A stretch of DNA of 64,000 bases from NCBI RefSeq assembly GCF_050947875.1, contig NC_134569.1, forward strand, positions 34,020,777 through 34,084,776, in the 5' to 3' direction. The stretch is from Dermacentor variabilis (lineage: Eukaryota > Arthropoda > Arachnida > Ixodida > Ixodidae). How positions within the stretch are numbered: the first letter of the stretch is position 1; the number at the start of each line of letters is the position of its first letter. Below the pieces are notes generated by a model. That model was not told where the DNA came from, searched no databases, and saw only the letters and a program-made list of their open reading frames with translations. The position numbers were made by a program, and so were the translations under genes. This document shows, one piece after another, positions 34,891-46,839 of the stretch.

Positions 34891-35356
34891 CTTAGTCTGC
34901 GTCTGATTACTGATAAAGTCAGGTCCCATCACAAAGTTACGACGGAGGCTGCTCATATATAGCTGCTATAGATCGCTTTCTCTCAGCTTACTTCAATCAT
35001 TTAAGTATAGGGACCGAGAGAGAAGGACTTAAATAAGAGGGACCAACCATGGGTGCTTAAAGGTGATTGGTGTCTGCGTGGAGGAGGAGGCGAAATGGCG
35101 ATACGAAAGTGGTATTAAAACGAAGAAAATGTCAGGTAAGGTGAGCGTGCAGAGATGTCACAGGCATGAGGCAAACTCTGCGAGTATCGAAGCCAGCAAT
35201 CATACCGTTTCTCGGTCCCACTACACGCAGTCAGCCGCCTGCCAAATTTTTGCAGACGCTATGTCCCTTTAATCTTTCTATGTCGTGAAACGGATACGTT
35301 GTGAGGTAAATGCAAATGTGCCCTTATCGTGTCACGCCATAGCTAGAGAAACCGCC

Positions 35357-35510
35357 GCCACCGGGACTGAATGGCTATGGCATTTTGCTGCTAATCACAA
35401 GGTCGCCGGTTACTTTCCCGGCTGCGGTGGCCCCATTGCGATGGAAGGGGAACGCTAAAATTCTCGATTACTTAGTGGCGTCACTACGGTGTCTCTCATG
35501 GTACGTGAAT
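35357..35510 (+). mobile_element. tRNA-derived SINE, degenerate and internally deleted
   Basis: Same order as the better copy at 46591-46827: tRNA-like head with GAATGGCTATGGCATTTTGC (A box area) and GGTCGCCGGTTACTTTCCCG (decayed B box), then CATTGCGATGGAAGGG and later CACTACGGTGTCTCTCAT. The middle of the body is missing. Confidence 0.55.
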
Positions 35511-35723
35511 TCCTTTGGATCGTTTCAGACCCAACTACACCTGATTTTCATTTGTCGTGGTCAGAGTATGTGCCACAGAAAAATGGGTTAATATAAATCA
35601 GAGAGAAGTAAAAGAGTTCCATACAGCTGCGCCGAGCTTCATAGGATGTAGTTATCCTTCTTTGTATTATAGTAGGCCGGTCAGCAGGTACAGTCACAAC
35701 ACAAGGCTGAATTACGACATAAC

Positions 35724-35734
35724 AGTTTCTGTGA
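35724..35734 (+). repeat. left target-site duplication of the RTE element
   Basis: AGTTTCTGTGA, repeated exactly at 38710-38720 on the other side of the element. Confidence 0.75.
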
Positions 35735-35791
35735 GGGTGCTAAGCAGAGGGTGCTAAGAATCCCTGGCTCCGGACAGGCCGCCATTGGAAT

Positions 35792-36570
35792 ATGAACCTG
35801 GCAACGTTTAACGCTAGAACGATATCTAGTGAGGCGAGTCTAGCATTGCTATTGGAGGAATTAGTGGGCAGTAAATGGGATATAATAGGGCTCAATGAAG
35901 TTAGGAGGCCGAAAGAAGCATATACAGTGCTGAAAAGTGGGCACGTCCTGTGCTACCGGGGCTTAGCAGAGAGACGAGAACTAGGAGTCGGATTCCTGCT
36001 TAATAAGAATATAGCTGGTAACATACAGGAATTCTATGGCATTAACAAGAGGGTGACAGGTCTTGTTGTGAAACTTAATAAGAGGTACAAAATGAAGGTT
36101 GTACAGGTCTACGCCCCTACATCCAATCATGATGACCAGTAAGTCGAAAGCTTCTATGAACACGTGGAATCGGCGATGGGCAAAGTCAAAACAAAATGCA
36201 CTATACTGATGGGCGACTTCAATGCCAAGGTAGGCAAGAAGCAGGCTGGAGACAAGGCAGTGGGGGAATATGGCATAGGCACTAGGAATAGCAGGGGAGA
36301 GTTATTAGTAGAGCTTGGGGAACAGAATAATATGCGGATAATGAATACCTTCTTCCGCAAGCGGGATAGCCGAAAGTGGACGTGCAGGAGCCCGAACGGC
36401 GAGACTAGAAATGAAATACACTTCATACTTTGCGCTAACCCTGGCATCATACAAGATGTGGACGTGCTCGGCAAGGTGCGCTGCAGTGACCATAGGATGG
36501 TAAGAACTTGAATTAGCCTAGACCTGAGGAGGGAACGGAAGAAACTGGTACATAAGAAGCCGATCATGAG
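35792..36570 (+). pseudogene. RTE ORF, AP-endonuclease domain
   Basis: Starts with MNLATFNARTI at the first ATG, the usual opening of RTE proteins. Endonuclease motifs follow: WDIIGLNEVRRP (catalytic Glu), VVQVYAPTS, GDFNAKVG (about 36212-36235) and CSDHRMVRT near 36480-36508 with the terminal His of the active site. The domain would nick target DNA to start reverse transcription. It is interrupted by TAA at 36140-36142 and TGA at 36509-36511 in the same frame; after a third stop near 36572 the reading frame changes. All catalytic residues I can locate are still present. Confidence 0.85.
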
Positions 36571-38113
36571 TTAGCGGTAAGAGGGAAAATAGAGGAATTC
36601 CAGATTGAGCTACAGAACAGGTACTTGGCTTTAACTCAGGAAGAGGACCTTAGTGTGGAAGCAATGAACGACAATCCTGTGGGCACCATTAAGGAGTGTG
36701 CAATAGAAGTCGGTGGTAACTCCGTTAGACAGGATACCAGTAAGCTATCGCCGGAGACGAAAGATCTGATCAAGAAACGCCAATGTGTGAAAACCTCTAA
36801 CCCCACAGCTAGACTAGAACTGGCAGAACTTTCGAAGTTAATCAACAAACGTAGGACAGCCGACATAAGGAAGTATAATATGGATAGAAGTGAACATGCT
36901 CTCAGGAACGGAGGAAGCCTAAAATCAGTGAAGAAGAAACTAGGAATTGGCAAGAATCCCATGTAAGCATTAAGAGACAAAGCGGACAATATCATTACTA
37001 ATATGGATGAGATAGTTCAAGTGGCTGAGGAGTTCTATGGAGATTTATACTGTACCAGTGGCACCCACGATGATAATGGAAGAGAGAGTAGTCTAGAGGA
37101 ATTCGAAATCCCACAGGTAACGCAGGAAGAAGTAAAGAAAGCCTTGGGAGCTATGCAAAGGGGAAAGGCAGATGGGGAGGATCAGGTAACAGCAGATTTG
37201 TTGAAGGATAGTGGGCAGATTGTTCTAGAGAAACTGGCCACCCTGTATACGCAATGCCTCATGACTTCGAGCGTACCGGAATCTTGGAAAAACTCTAACA
37301 TAATCCTAATCCATAAGAAAGGGGACGCCAAAGACTTGAAAAATTATAGACCGATCAGCTTACCGTCCGTTGCCTGCAAAGTATTTACTAAAGTAATTGC
37401 AAATAGAATCAGGAACACCTTAGACTTCAGTCAACGAAAGGACCAGGCAGGATTCCGTAAAGGCTACTCAACAATAGACCATATTAGCACTATCAATCAG
37501 GTGATAGAAAAATGTGCGGAATATAACTAACCTTTATATATAGCTTTCATTGATTACGAGAAAGCGTTTGATTCAGTCGAAACCTAAGCAGTCATGGAGG
37601 CATTGCGGAATCAGGGTGTAGACGAGCCGTATGTAAATATACTGAAAGATATCTACAGCGGATGCACAGCCACCGTAGTCCTCCATAAAGAAAGCAACAA
37701 AATCCCAATAAAGAAAGGCGGCAGACAGGGAGATACGATCTCTCCAATGCTATTCACAGCGTGTTTACACGAGGTATTCAGAGGCCTGGATTGGGGAGAA
37801 TTGGGGATAAGAGTTCATGGAGAATGCCTTAGTAACTTGCGATTCGCTGATGATATTGCCTTGCTTATATAGTAACTCAGGGGACCCACTGCAATGCATG
37901 CTCACTGACCTGGAGAGGCAAAGCCGAAGGGTGGGTCTAAAAATTAATCTGCAGAAAACTAAAGTAATGTTTAACAGTCTCGGAAGAGAACAGCAATTTA
38001 CGATAGGTAGTGAGGCACTGGAAGTGGTAAGGGAATACGTCTACTTAGGACAGGTAGTGACTTCGGATCCGGATCATGAGACTGAAATAATCAGAAGAAT
38101 AAGAATGAGCTAA
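36571..38113 (+). pseudogene. RTE ORF, reverse transcriptase domain
   Basis: Linker, then RT fingers and palm. Visible motifs: EEVKKALGAMQRGKADGEDQ (about 37126-37185), DLKNYRPISLPSVACKVFTK, QAGFRKGYSTIDHI, IAFIDYEKAFDSVE (37540-37581, first palm Asp), GGRQGDTISPMLF (about 37718-37756), LRFADDIALL (37837-37866). Stops interrupt at 36964-36966, 37528-37530, 37585-37587 and 37870-37872; just before the last one the frame changes and continues with GLKINLQKTKVMFNS. A further TAA is at 38111-38113. The polymerase residues are kept, so loss of function is from the stops. Confidence 0.85.
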
Positions 38114-38602
38114 GGTGCGTTTGGCAGGCATTCTCAGATCATGAACAGCAGGTTGCCATTATCCCTCAAGGGAAAAGTTTATAACAGCTGTGTCTTACCA
38201 GTACTCACGTACGGGGCAGAAACCTGGAGGCTTACGAAAAGGGTTCTACTTAAATTGAGGACGACGCAACGAGCTATGGAAAAAAGAATGATTGGTGTAA
38301 CGTTAAGGGATAAGAAAAGAGCAGATTGGGTGAGGGAACAAACGCAAGTTAATGACATCTTAGTTGAAATCAAGAAAAAGAAATGGGCATGGGCAGGACA
38401 CGTAATGAGGAAGGAAGATAACAGATGGCCATTAAGAGTTACGGAATGGATTCCAAGGGAAGAGAAGCCCAGCAGAGGGCGGCAGAAAGTTAGGTGGGCA
38501 GATGAGATTAAGAAGTTTGGAGGGACAACATGGCCACAATTAGTACATGACCGGGGTAGTTGGAGAAGTATGGGAGAGGCCTTTGCCCTGCAGTGGGCGT
38601 AA
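38114..38602 (+). pseudogene. RTE ORF, C-terminal part
   Basis: Open to the natural end of the ORF. Carries the thumb-like LSLKGKVYNSCVLPVLTYGA and ETWRLTK, WAWAGHVMRKEDNRWPLRV, the basic segment SRGRQKVRWADEIK and the final DRGSWRSMGEAFALQW before TAA at 38600-38602. This tail, with a GRP/RW..D..I.K..G..W pattern followed by DR..WR...EAF, is typical of RTE elements. Confidence 0.85.
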
Positions 38603-38607
38603 CCAGG

Positions 38608-38641
38608 CTGATGATGATGATTATGATGATTATGATGATGT

Positions 38642-38709
<68 letters not shown>
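38608..38709 (+). repeat. (GAT)n tail of the RTE element
   Basis: More than 30 GAT units with a few TTATGAT interruptions near the start, directly behind the ORF stop. It reads as the element's own 3' end, extended as a microsatellite. Confidence 0.95.
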
Positions 38710-38710
<1 letters not shown>

Positions 38711-38720
38711 GTTTCTGTGA

Positions 38721-40404
38721 AGATGTTTTATTCTTCAGCGGCGGGCTGATATAACTTCTGACGCAGCGACCGGATTCCCGCCGCTTCCGCAATATCAAGG
38801 CAGTATCGCTGCAACCGGGAGGCTGTGCTTGACTAAAGGCTGGTCTATGTGAGTAAGGCAAATGAGCCTCGAAAACGGTACACGAGCAGTGCAGTCGGCT
38901 GTACGTTGCTCCGTGTGAAGTTTGCAGTGATCGTTCGAGCCCACGAAAACATTTGTCGTTTTTCCAAATTTGTTTTTACGTCAGTTCTTTCCCTAACTCA
39001 ACTGATGCTGAACACTACTTTGCAGCAGTAGGTTCGTTCATTTTACGGCTATTTCACAACAACGTATAAGCAACAGCACATTTTCTTCAAAACCAACAAT
39101 CCCAGCACCTAACTATCAGATAACCGGCTCTGATGTAGCCTGCACTTCCATTTTATAGTTATTACACGACAAAAATTAACGACAAAGTAGGCCAGTAGTT
39201 AGTTCTCCTTAAACGAATTTCTTAACAAGTCTGCAGAACGAAGTCTCCCACTCTGCCGAATTTCTTTTCCTTCCCTCGCTTGGACAAATACGTCGCCATG
39301 CGGCAGCGCAACTCTACCGGGTAACGGCAATAAGAAAAACAGTTTCCTTTACCTGCGTACAGTCAAAGTCAATGATAAAAGGAGAGAAATAGAGAGATAA
39401 GAACGCAGAGGTATATAGGCGAACGACGCTAATGGGCGCAGACTACTTTACACTCCCCAACAACTTTAGAGGAAAATTCGCTTCAGGGCCCGTTATCTAC
39501 GAAGGAAGCGCACACTGCGAATGTCGAACGAAACACACAGGGAGACTTTCGGGGTTAAGCACCGCCGATAATACACCGCCACCGCCCTCCCTAAGCGCTT
39601 CGTCGAAAGCTTATTAAGTGTCATCGCCATGAGGGCAGAAGGCGCACCATCTAAGTCACTCAGTCGGTGTCGAGTGTCTTCGTCTTTTCACCACTCCTGG
39701 AGCTTCAGTTCCCTTCTTTTTTCCTTAGCGACAGACTACACAAGAACGAGTCTCTCGCTTTGGCTCGCCTAAACTTAGCGCGGAAATAAAGAGAGATAGG
39801 CTCTTAGGTAGCGACGAATAACTTTTGAAATCTATCAATCTTTTATTTTTCTCTTCTTCTGAGTTCACATCGATCCGCTAGATTTTGAACCTCTGAAGTT
39901 TGTTCCTTCTTTTTCGAAAACACGTCTACTCTCAAAAACAATGTAGTTATGGGAGCTTATTTCGTTAAGCAATCGCCCGTCTTAGAGAAGCCAGGCGACT
40001 CAGACTGCGCAATAAGTACCAGTCGGCCGCAGAAGGAAAAGTATTGACGCGCTTTCGAATGGCGCAACAGGAGCACACTGCTCTGATCCGAACGCGCGCA
40101 CTCCTAACTATTCCCAACGGCATAGGCGGTTTCACCGAGTTCGTCGTGAGCACTTCCCAGAAACAGCTTTCTTAAAGAAGTTTGAGGGCTCTGCTCACCG
40201 AGTGAAAGACGCCATTAGCCGCAATATATGGTGCATGTTTTTTCTTATTCTTATTGATATGACATAAGGAGATGTTGACGCACAGTTCAAGGTGCCTTCC
40301 AACTGTCGGATCATCCTTGCTTGTATTTTTCTCATTTCTGCCTACCTGTCTCAATCCTTTTCAACGCAGTGTGGCTTTCGAATTTTAGTAGGTCTTTAAA
40401 AATT
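38721..40404. other. no gene recognised
   Basis: AT-moderate sequence with only short ORFs; no element or repeat could be assigned. Confidence 0.4.
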
Positions 40405-40485
40405 TACGAGACCCTTTCCTCTTTCCCAGTGCAGTGTAGCAAACCGGATAGTAACTCTAGTTAACCTGGATGCCGTTTATGTCTT
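40405..40485 (+). mobile_element. I/R1-group LINE tail (detached), plus orientation
   Basis: CTTTCCCAGTGCAGTGTAGC, AAACCGGATAG and CTAGTTAACCTGG appear in the order found in the 3' UTR behind LINE coding sequence at 53500-53600. No coding part is attached. Confidence 0.5.
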
Positions 40486-41269
40486 ATACAGACATATATA
40501 GCCTACACTTGCCGATTCCTATAAGAGCTCAAGTTTGGTTGGCACATGCAAAGACGTAGCTGTTTAAAAGCTGTAAAGCAGCACCATGAGCTCTAACAAG
40601 TCCTCCCTAGAGTGAAAAAATATTATACGTTTTCTGGCGTTTCGTAATAAATACAGGAAAGGAAAAAAAGATTGGTTGGAAAACTTTAGGGACGTGCACA
40701 AACATGACACATTGGCTGTTCTATAGGGCCGCGATTATTTTATATGTCCATGCAGGTATTGTACCTTAATGTTTCTTCACGTACGATTCCCAATGTCTTT
40801 ATCTAGCGGCCAACTACACTAACGCGAGCTATTGGCACACTCCCGTGATGTACACTAAGCAAGATGACAGGCCCTATCAATGCAAAGTGTCACCTTAAGG
40901 AATTTCAAGAGTCAATAATATTATATACATAAAGAAGTTAGCAACTCACCTGTACTGTAGCGTAGTTAACGCTGCGTGGACTGATTTCTATCCAAAACAC
41001 TGTAAACTGCCTAGACTGACAGCATCTAACCTTTAAGCACACAAACCTGGTTTGCGAATTAGCGATTACACGTTAATTGAGACTTATTTTTTGTAGGTAT
41101 TGTTCTGCCCTGTGTCTAAGAGTGTCTTCTCAACAGAAGCGTCCTGCGTTAAGGTAAGGGCTCGCACAGCCCTATAAAAGTCGGGACAATAAACATATAC
41201 GGTTATGTGGTTTTCTCAAGCCGCTGCATGCGGCTTTTACCCTTACGTACACTCTCATTCTGTATTCTG

Positions 41270-41363
41270 TGGAGAGAGTGAAATAAGAGAGGAGACAAAA
41301 GGGAGGAAAGACAGGGAGGTTAGCCAGTGTAAGTACCGGCTGATTACCCTATGTTGGGTAAAG
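41270..41363 (-). mobile_element. I/R1-group LINE tail (detached), minus orientation
   Basis: On the minus strand: CCCAACATAGGGTAATCAGC, CTGGCTAACCTCCC, then a CT-rich stretch. It corresponds to the shared LINE tail. An (ATT)n tract starts at its upstream edge. Confidence 0.5.

Positions 41364-41446
<83 letters not shown>
41364..41446. repeat. (ATT)n microsatellite
   Basis: About 27 uninterrupted ATT units. Confidence 0.95.
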
Positions 41447-41447
<1 letters not shown>

Positions 41448-41804
41448 CAGATATAAGAAAACGCAATAAGAACTTCCTGTCCATAAGTCTGGCTCTTCGT
41501 TCTTCGCTGTCGTGATAACGATCTATCTCTCTTCTTTCTTTATAAATATTAAATATAAGTAGCGTAACTACAGATAAATCCGGCTATCCCAAATTCACAA
41601 TCACAAAAATACCAAAGGTGTCATAGCTTCTGGCTTGAGCATAAACGTCCCTGCGAAACGTGAAATTTGCATTGTAGAAGCTTCAGCCTCTTTTTGAGCA
41701 AATTTTATATAGGCATCCTTACACTTGTCCCAATTAGGCACGCAAATCAGATGCAAACGCGTCCTATATATTCCTGCAATAACACTGAGGACAAATACGA
41801 GTAT

Positions 41805-42444
41805 ATACAGGGTGTTTCAGCGAACACTTTCAACTTTTTTTTATTGCCTGTGGCAGATAGCGCAATTTTAATCCATGAGCTGGTCTACTAGAAGAGTCTC
41901 AGATTACTTGCGCAACTTGAAATCCATAATCCACTAATTAAGGAAAACCCACTAATGACCTTATGGCACATATTACAATTTACAAATCCTAGCTGGTGAG
42001 ACTGCAAGGTATATCCACTTGAGAAAAGAATTGTGTCCATGACACCATTTACGAGATATGCGTCGTCAAACTTGCGGTAAAAATGCACTATCGTTTCACT
42101 TACACATCAAAACATTTTATACACTGAAGCACAAAAGTAACTGCAACGCCGATTCATTTCTCTGCATAGTTCGGGAATTCATATTTCCAAACTGGTGTCA
42201 TCCTGTGAATTCGTTCCAAGTTGATCCGGCTTGAGAACTCCCCGGCTGGAATTTTTAAATTAAAATGTGTACCATAAGGTAATTAGTTAAACCATAATTA
42301 GAAATTTTTGCTAATTAGTCACTTATGCAGGTCAATGTTCTGCGCAAGTAATGCCCATCTGTTCCAGTAGACAGACTATGGACTAGAATTATGCTATTCG
42401 CCCAAGCAGTAAAATTGAAAATGTTCGCTGTAACACCGGGTATA
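41805..42444. mobile_element. MITE with about 30-bp terminal inverted repeats
   Basis: Left end ATACAGGGTGTTTCAGCGAA followed by CACTTTCAACTTT; right end, read in reverse, ATACCCGGTGTTACAGCGAA followed by CATTTTCAATTTT. Only five or so differences over 30 bp. Both ends are preceded by TAT, so the target duplication is probably TA or TATA. The 640-bp interior is AT-rich with no transposase. The parent transposon family is not identified. Confidence 0.75.
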
Positions 42445-45400
42445 CTTACAGCGACCGTTTGCTGCCAGTAATTTGTTTACCAATAAGAAAAGCTTACTAT
42501 GCACTCCAATGTAGACACAGCCTTAACTTGCCAACATTGTGTGAAGTCTATTTTTTTTAACCAATGCCGCCGCTTTATGCCGTCACCGGCATAAATTTTT
42601 CTCCCTGGCGCCAACAGGAAGACAAGCCAGCTTGCGTCCTTTTTTTTATTTTCACTGAAACAAAAGTTATTTCCTCCGCCTCCTGCTTGCGCTGACCTCG
42701 CAAAAGAGAAATGCGCCATTCGTTTTCCCTATAAACGGGAAATGCCACTTTTTTCTATGAGAAAGAAAAACGAAAATACAGTACAGGAATGCTCCATCAA
42801 TGTGAACTGAGTGCGTTTATTTAGCGTCGTTTTAGTGCTGAATGTCGTTCTTCCGACGGAAATACGTTGAAGAGAAGGGACGTTTATGAAACCCACGAAA
42901 GCGTGGCCTCATTGTGTTCAGACATAAGTTCGTTTCTAAGGCAGCCGAGAGAATGCCGACACTTAAATAAGTTATCGTAGTGTTTGCGCAAATCTCAATG
43001 GTTCGAAAAGGGTTCGAAATTCTGGGCCACGTGCCCTCTAACAACGGGATCCGTCTCGAGCACTTGGAGCGGCGTAAGATAGTAGAGCAACTTCTTAATC
43101 GAAGTCTGGACATGAATGAACAAAACGAAATTCACGTCCCACGCTCCAAATGTGGCATGCACTTGTGCGGTACTCCTAAGCTGCGTGCTTTTGAAAAATA
43201 TGCGCAATTGAAGCAACTGCCCACGTATGTTTAAGTATTTGTTCTGAGAATAGCCATGGACTCTCTTTCGAAGTACTGAACAAGTACATTGTAGCGCATG
43301 CAGAATCGAAGATTTCCTTCAATTTACTGAATTCCATACGGTGATTACTGAAGGAATCAGAGCTAGATTATTAACAGTATTTAGTGACGAGGAGGGTGAA
43401 CAAAGAGCGCGTAACTGGTTCCGTACTGCACTTTGATTAAGCGGTGTTGGAAAAGACAGGAAGATGCGGCACGTTGCAGAGTAAATCTTAAGAATAGCAT
43501 GTTTGATATGCGAAAAAAGTGTGGTCTTACATGTCACATCTTTTACATTGAGATTTCTTTGTGTTTCTCGTAGTCTTCTTTGCTTCTGGCAGCCTAATCA
43601 CATTGCAATTACCCAAAATAGTACGGCTCCCCGGTGTATTCGTTCCTTATGTTTTCTCGCTGAAACATTGTAGAGGGAGACAGCCACCTAAATTAGACGC
43701 TGATCCTTCAAGTAGGATGTAGCAGAAACATTAACTTTTCTCACACACGGAAGGTAAAATCACTGCGGCACTGATTCGTTGGTTAGTGATTTCACAATTA
43801 ACTGCTTGAACGCCGATCCGCGATCATGTGAAGCGGCACTGGCCTTCACAAGATCAATCCTCTGTAATATCTGGCTTTTAAGTAATCAACTGCTAAATTA
43901 TCACTGTCAGCGAACATGTGCTTCCGGTCACCACAAATTTTATTGCCACCACTAATCAACACAACTTTCTCACCTCTCTGTGAGTTCAGAGAAAAGAAAA
44001 CATGGTATGTGATAAGAGACACTACAGCTGGGAGAGATGGTACATGTTCAAGAGTAAAGGTATTGCAGAAAGGTAAAGAACAAAACCAGATGTGCGCACA
44101 AGCACTAATTTCTAACTAGCCTTCATAAAGACAACGACTACGAATATATTCACTTAATAATGAACTTGGTATGTATTTAGTGTCCTGTAAGGAGTTAAAG
44201 ACACAGAAGGACCACAAATTTTACTATATGCTGTCAACTCACAAACATTCTCTGCCCCGAGCACTGGCTTGCTACCACATCGCCGAAGAGACCACAAAGC
44301 AACAGTTTATCATTCAGTCATATCAGGTTAGGAACGCGCAAACCGCCTGAGCAAGCGATCATTTCAGCTTCGTAACAAACAGGTTATGCAACCTAACAGA
44401 ACTTAACATAATCCATTGCTGCTGACGTACTTGTTCAAACAACGTACGCGATTCGCGTGTCTTGTGTGCTTGTCCATAGGGTGCATCAGCGATTCGTTCT
44501 TGGATGACATTGCTGCGGTTCCTTTCAAATAAGCTTTTGTTACGGATGGGAGTCTGTACGTGTGTGCTGCTTTTGCCTGCTGTGTGTTTTGTGTTGTTAT
44601 ATTTTACCCTCAAGCCATTTTCGCGCGAGTCTGGTATCGATCAGTCGACTTTAAAGTGAAACAAACAGAGCTCCAGTCACGTCAACAAATTAAGATTTAC
44701 ACACTGCTATCCATTTCGGGCGGATCCTCAGGGTGGAGGCGATGTACGTGTTGTCGGCGCCTCAGTGAGGGCGGATGAGCAATGGCTCATTTAAGGCAGA
44801 TGCCAGAAACTCGACAGTGAAACAGAGCAACGTACTAGGCTTCTTCACCAACGTGTTGGCGATGGTTAAAGGAAGAACCCAGAGGGAAGTGGGCTACAAG
44901 CTCACGTTGAATCGAATTAACCCTATAATTAGCGAAACAGCTCGGACGAGCAAGCACGTCGACACAGCTGAGGCAGTGATATTGTGTTCCAGGAAGCCCT
45001 GCAATACCGTTTGCGGAACATTCTAATCTTTCTTTGTTATTTCTTTGCTTGCTACTCTTGCTAATAAGTGTTGTTGCGAAGAGCTTTAATCTAACTATTG
45101 TTTCTCGAAGGCGGTACTCAGCGTGATACCAATGCATGGGCTGCGAAGCGTGTGATTGACTTTGTCGACATGTCCTGCGCGCGAGAACTATGGTTATTTT
45201 GGGAATGCAAAAGCGGTTCGTTTCGTGCGCGAGTCTTAAAATTAATTGCTTTTGGTTTACAATCCGGTGCCCTTACAGGATTGTGAGCCATAAGAGATGA
45301 AAGATCGGCGAATGTAAGCTTCCGCAAATCGACAGTAGTACATCATGCATTCTAGCAGACTCCCACTGGCGCAAATCCCATCTAAAACTTTAATGCACCA

Positions 45401-46026
45401 GAGTGCGTCCGTTAGCGTAGTCTGTGCCGTCTGTTTGCGGAGTATTCAATCCATTAGCTTATATTTGTTGTGTGAATGATCCCTGTCAATGCCATGGCTG
45501 GTGATAAAGATAGTAAGCCTAATGGCCCAAAATCGATTCAAAAAGCTTATTTTGTAGAAAATCCCAAAAGAAGCGTTAACTGCCACCTAAAAGTGCATTA
45601 GCTCACCCCATTGTATGTAGACAACGTGATAACAATGATGACAACGTGACGGCGTGAAACGCTCCCGCTGCTGTCAGGGAAACCTCGACCGAGGCGAGTT
45701 GAAGACTCTTAAGTATTCGAGAACACATCGCGGAGAAGTTACGACCACCGACTTCTAATAATAACACATCGGGTTTCAGGCAACCAAAGACCAAAGTTGT
45801 ACTAAGAGGGAAGCGACAGAAGAGGAGGGTTCTTAACTTTAACTAATTGATATTGAAAAAGAAAGCCTAAGTTATCTTCTGTTCTACCTCGAAAGAGGGT
45901 CTACTGAAGCGATCAGAAACTCAGTAGAAAGACTGCAATTCTTTATAACAACTTTTGTGAGGATGGAATTCTATAATGCATGGAAATCTCAATACACCAG
46001 CCAGTTCACATTTGACTTCACAAGAA
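42445..46026. other. no gene recognised; one protein-like frame
   Basis: The + strand frame 42980-43234 (segment IRLEHLERRKIVEQLLNRSL, then SKCGMHLCGTPKLRAFEKYA) looks like protein in composition but matches no family I can name; it could be an exon end or chance. The frame 44775-45026 is similar. The rest is AT-rich. Confidence 0.3.
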
Positions 46027-46105
46027 TAGGCCGTCAAAATAGGAAATCGAATTCGCGACCCTCGTCTAAGTGGCAGAAAGTCATAACCGACTGGTTGCCA
46101 TGGTG
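46027..46105 (-). mobile_element. tRNA-derived SINE head, degenerate
   Basis: On the minus strand: ATGGCAACCAGTCGGTTATG (A box area) followed after about 22 bp by GAGGGTCGCGAATTCGATTT (B box). Spacing between the boxes fits a tRNA. The sequence behind the B box does not match the other SINE body, so either the body has decayed or it is another subfamily. Confidence 0.4.
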
Positions 46106-46578
46106 GGTTCTTTTTTTCTTCTGGTCATAAAGGCGTGACGACACTTTTCTGCAACGAACACTCACCTTTACTATGTCCGTAATAACATAACGGTACACCT
46201 AACAGCTTCGATTATACAAACATTAAACGGTCTTTTTCTTCAGACTGCAATGAAGAAGTAATGAGCGGCGTAGTGATGAAGCGCATAAGTAAAACTGAGA
46301 AGAAAAGCTCGCACAGCACCTTAGGTACTCACTGATGTACTCAAAATGAAATATCTGGCAGCCATTTGCAGGAGCGGGTGAGATAAAGGATCAGTGGGTT
46401 ACTTAATGTCTTTGAGTCCAGCGGCCTTGCTGATGCAAGTATTTACCTTTTCTTTTATAGCTGTGCAATGATTTTTCTCTTTTTTCGTGTTCTCGGTTTT
46501 GCAGGCCAAAACACTTGACAAGAAGATTACAACTTCTTCCAAGCGATGTTTGAATGCTATGCAGCTTGGTTGTGCTCC

Positions 46579-46590
46579 AACCTCTTCGGC
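46579..46590 (+). repeat. left target-site duplication of the SINE
   Basis: AACCTCTTCGGC, repeated exactly at 46828-46839. Confidence 0.85.
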
Positions 46591-46827
46591 ACCTGCCGTG
46601 GTTGCTCAGTGGCTATGGTGTTGGGCTGCTGAGCACGAGGTCGCGGGATCGAATCCCGGCCACGGCGGCCGCATTTCGATGGAGGCGAAATGCGAAAACA
46701 CTCGTGTGCTTAGATTTAGGTGCACGTTAAAAAACCCCAGGTGGTCGAAATTTCCGGAGTCCTCCACTACGGCGTGCCTCATAATCAGAAAGTGGTTTTG
46801 GTACGTAAAACGCCAAATATTATTATA
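46591..46827 (+). mobile_element. tRNA-derived SINE, full length
   Basis: A tRNA-like head (46596-46668) has the polymerase III boxes TTGCTCAGTGGCTATGG (A, about 46602-46618) and GGATCGAATCC (B, 46646-46656). The body follows with GCCGCATTTCGATGGAGGCG, CACGTTAAAAAACCCCAGGT, TTCCGGAGTCCTCCACTACG and ends TTTGGTACGTAAAACGCC plus an ATTATTATA tail. From memory this body is that of a common tick SINE. AACCTCTTCGGC flanks it on both sides (46579-46590 and 46828-46839). Confidence 0.9.
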
Positions 46828-46839
46828 AACCTCTTCGGC

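Larger units (their letters stand above)
35735..38709 (+). mobile_element. full-length but inactive RTE-clade LINE
   Basis: RTE elements are short non-LTR retrotransposons with one ORF (AP-endonuclease plus reverse transcriptase), a very short 5' leader and a microsatellite tail. All parts are here: a leader with a duplicated GGGTGCTAAG (35735-35744 and 35749-35758), endonuclease from 35792, RT with FADD at 37843-37854, the C-terminal segment ending at 38602, and a (GAT)n tail. The 11-bp sequence AGTTTCTGTGA occurs immediately before (35724-35734) and after (38710-38720) and is read as the target-site duplication, so both ends are known and the length is about 2.97 kb. Eight in-frame stops and two frame changes show it is old. 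The clade within RTE (BovB-like or other) cannot be fixed by eye. Confidence 0.9.

Noticed and set aside
38508..38861. ORFs across the (GAT)n tract
   Set aside because: They translate the microsatellite (poly-Ile or poly-Met) and are not genes.
46596..46668. Stand-alone tRNA gene
   Set aside because: The tRNA-like head is followed by a SINE body and lies between target duplications, so it is a SINE head.
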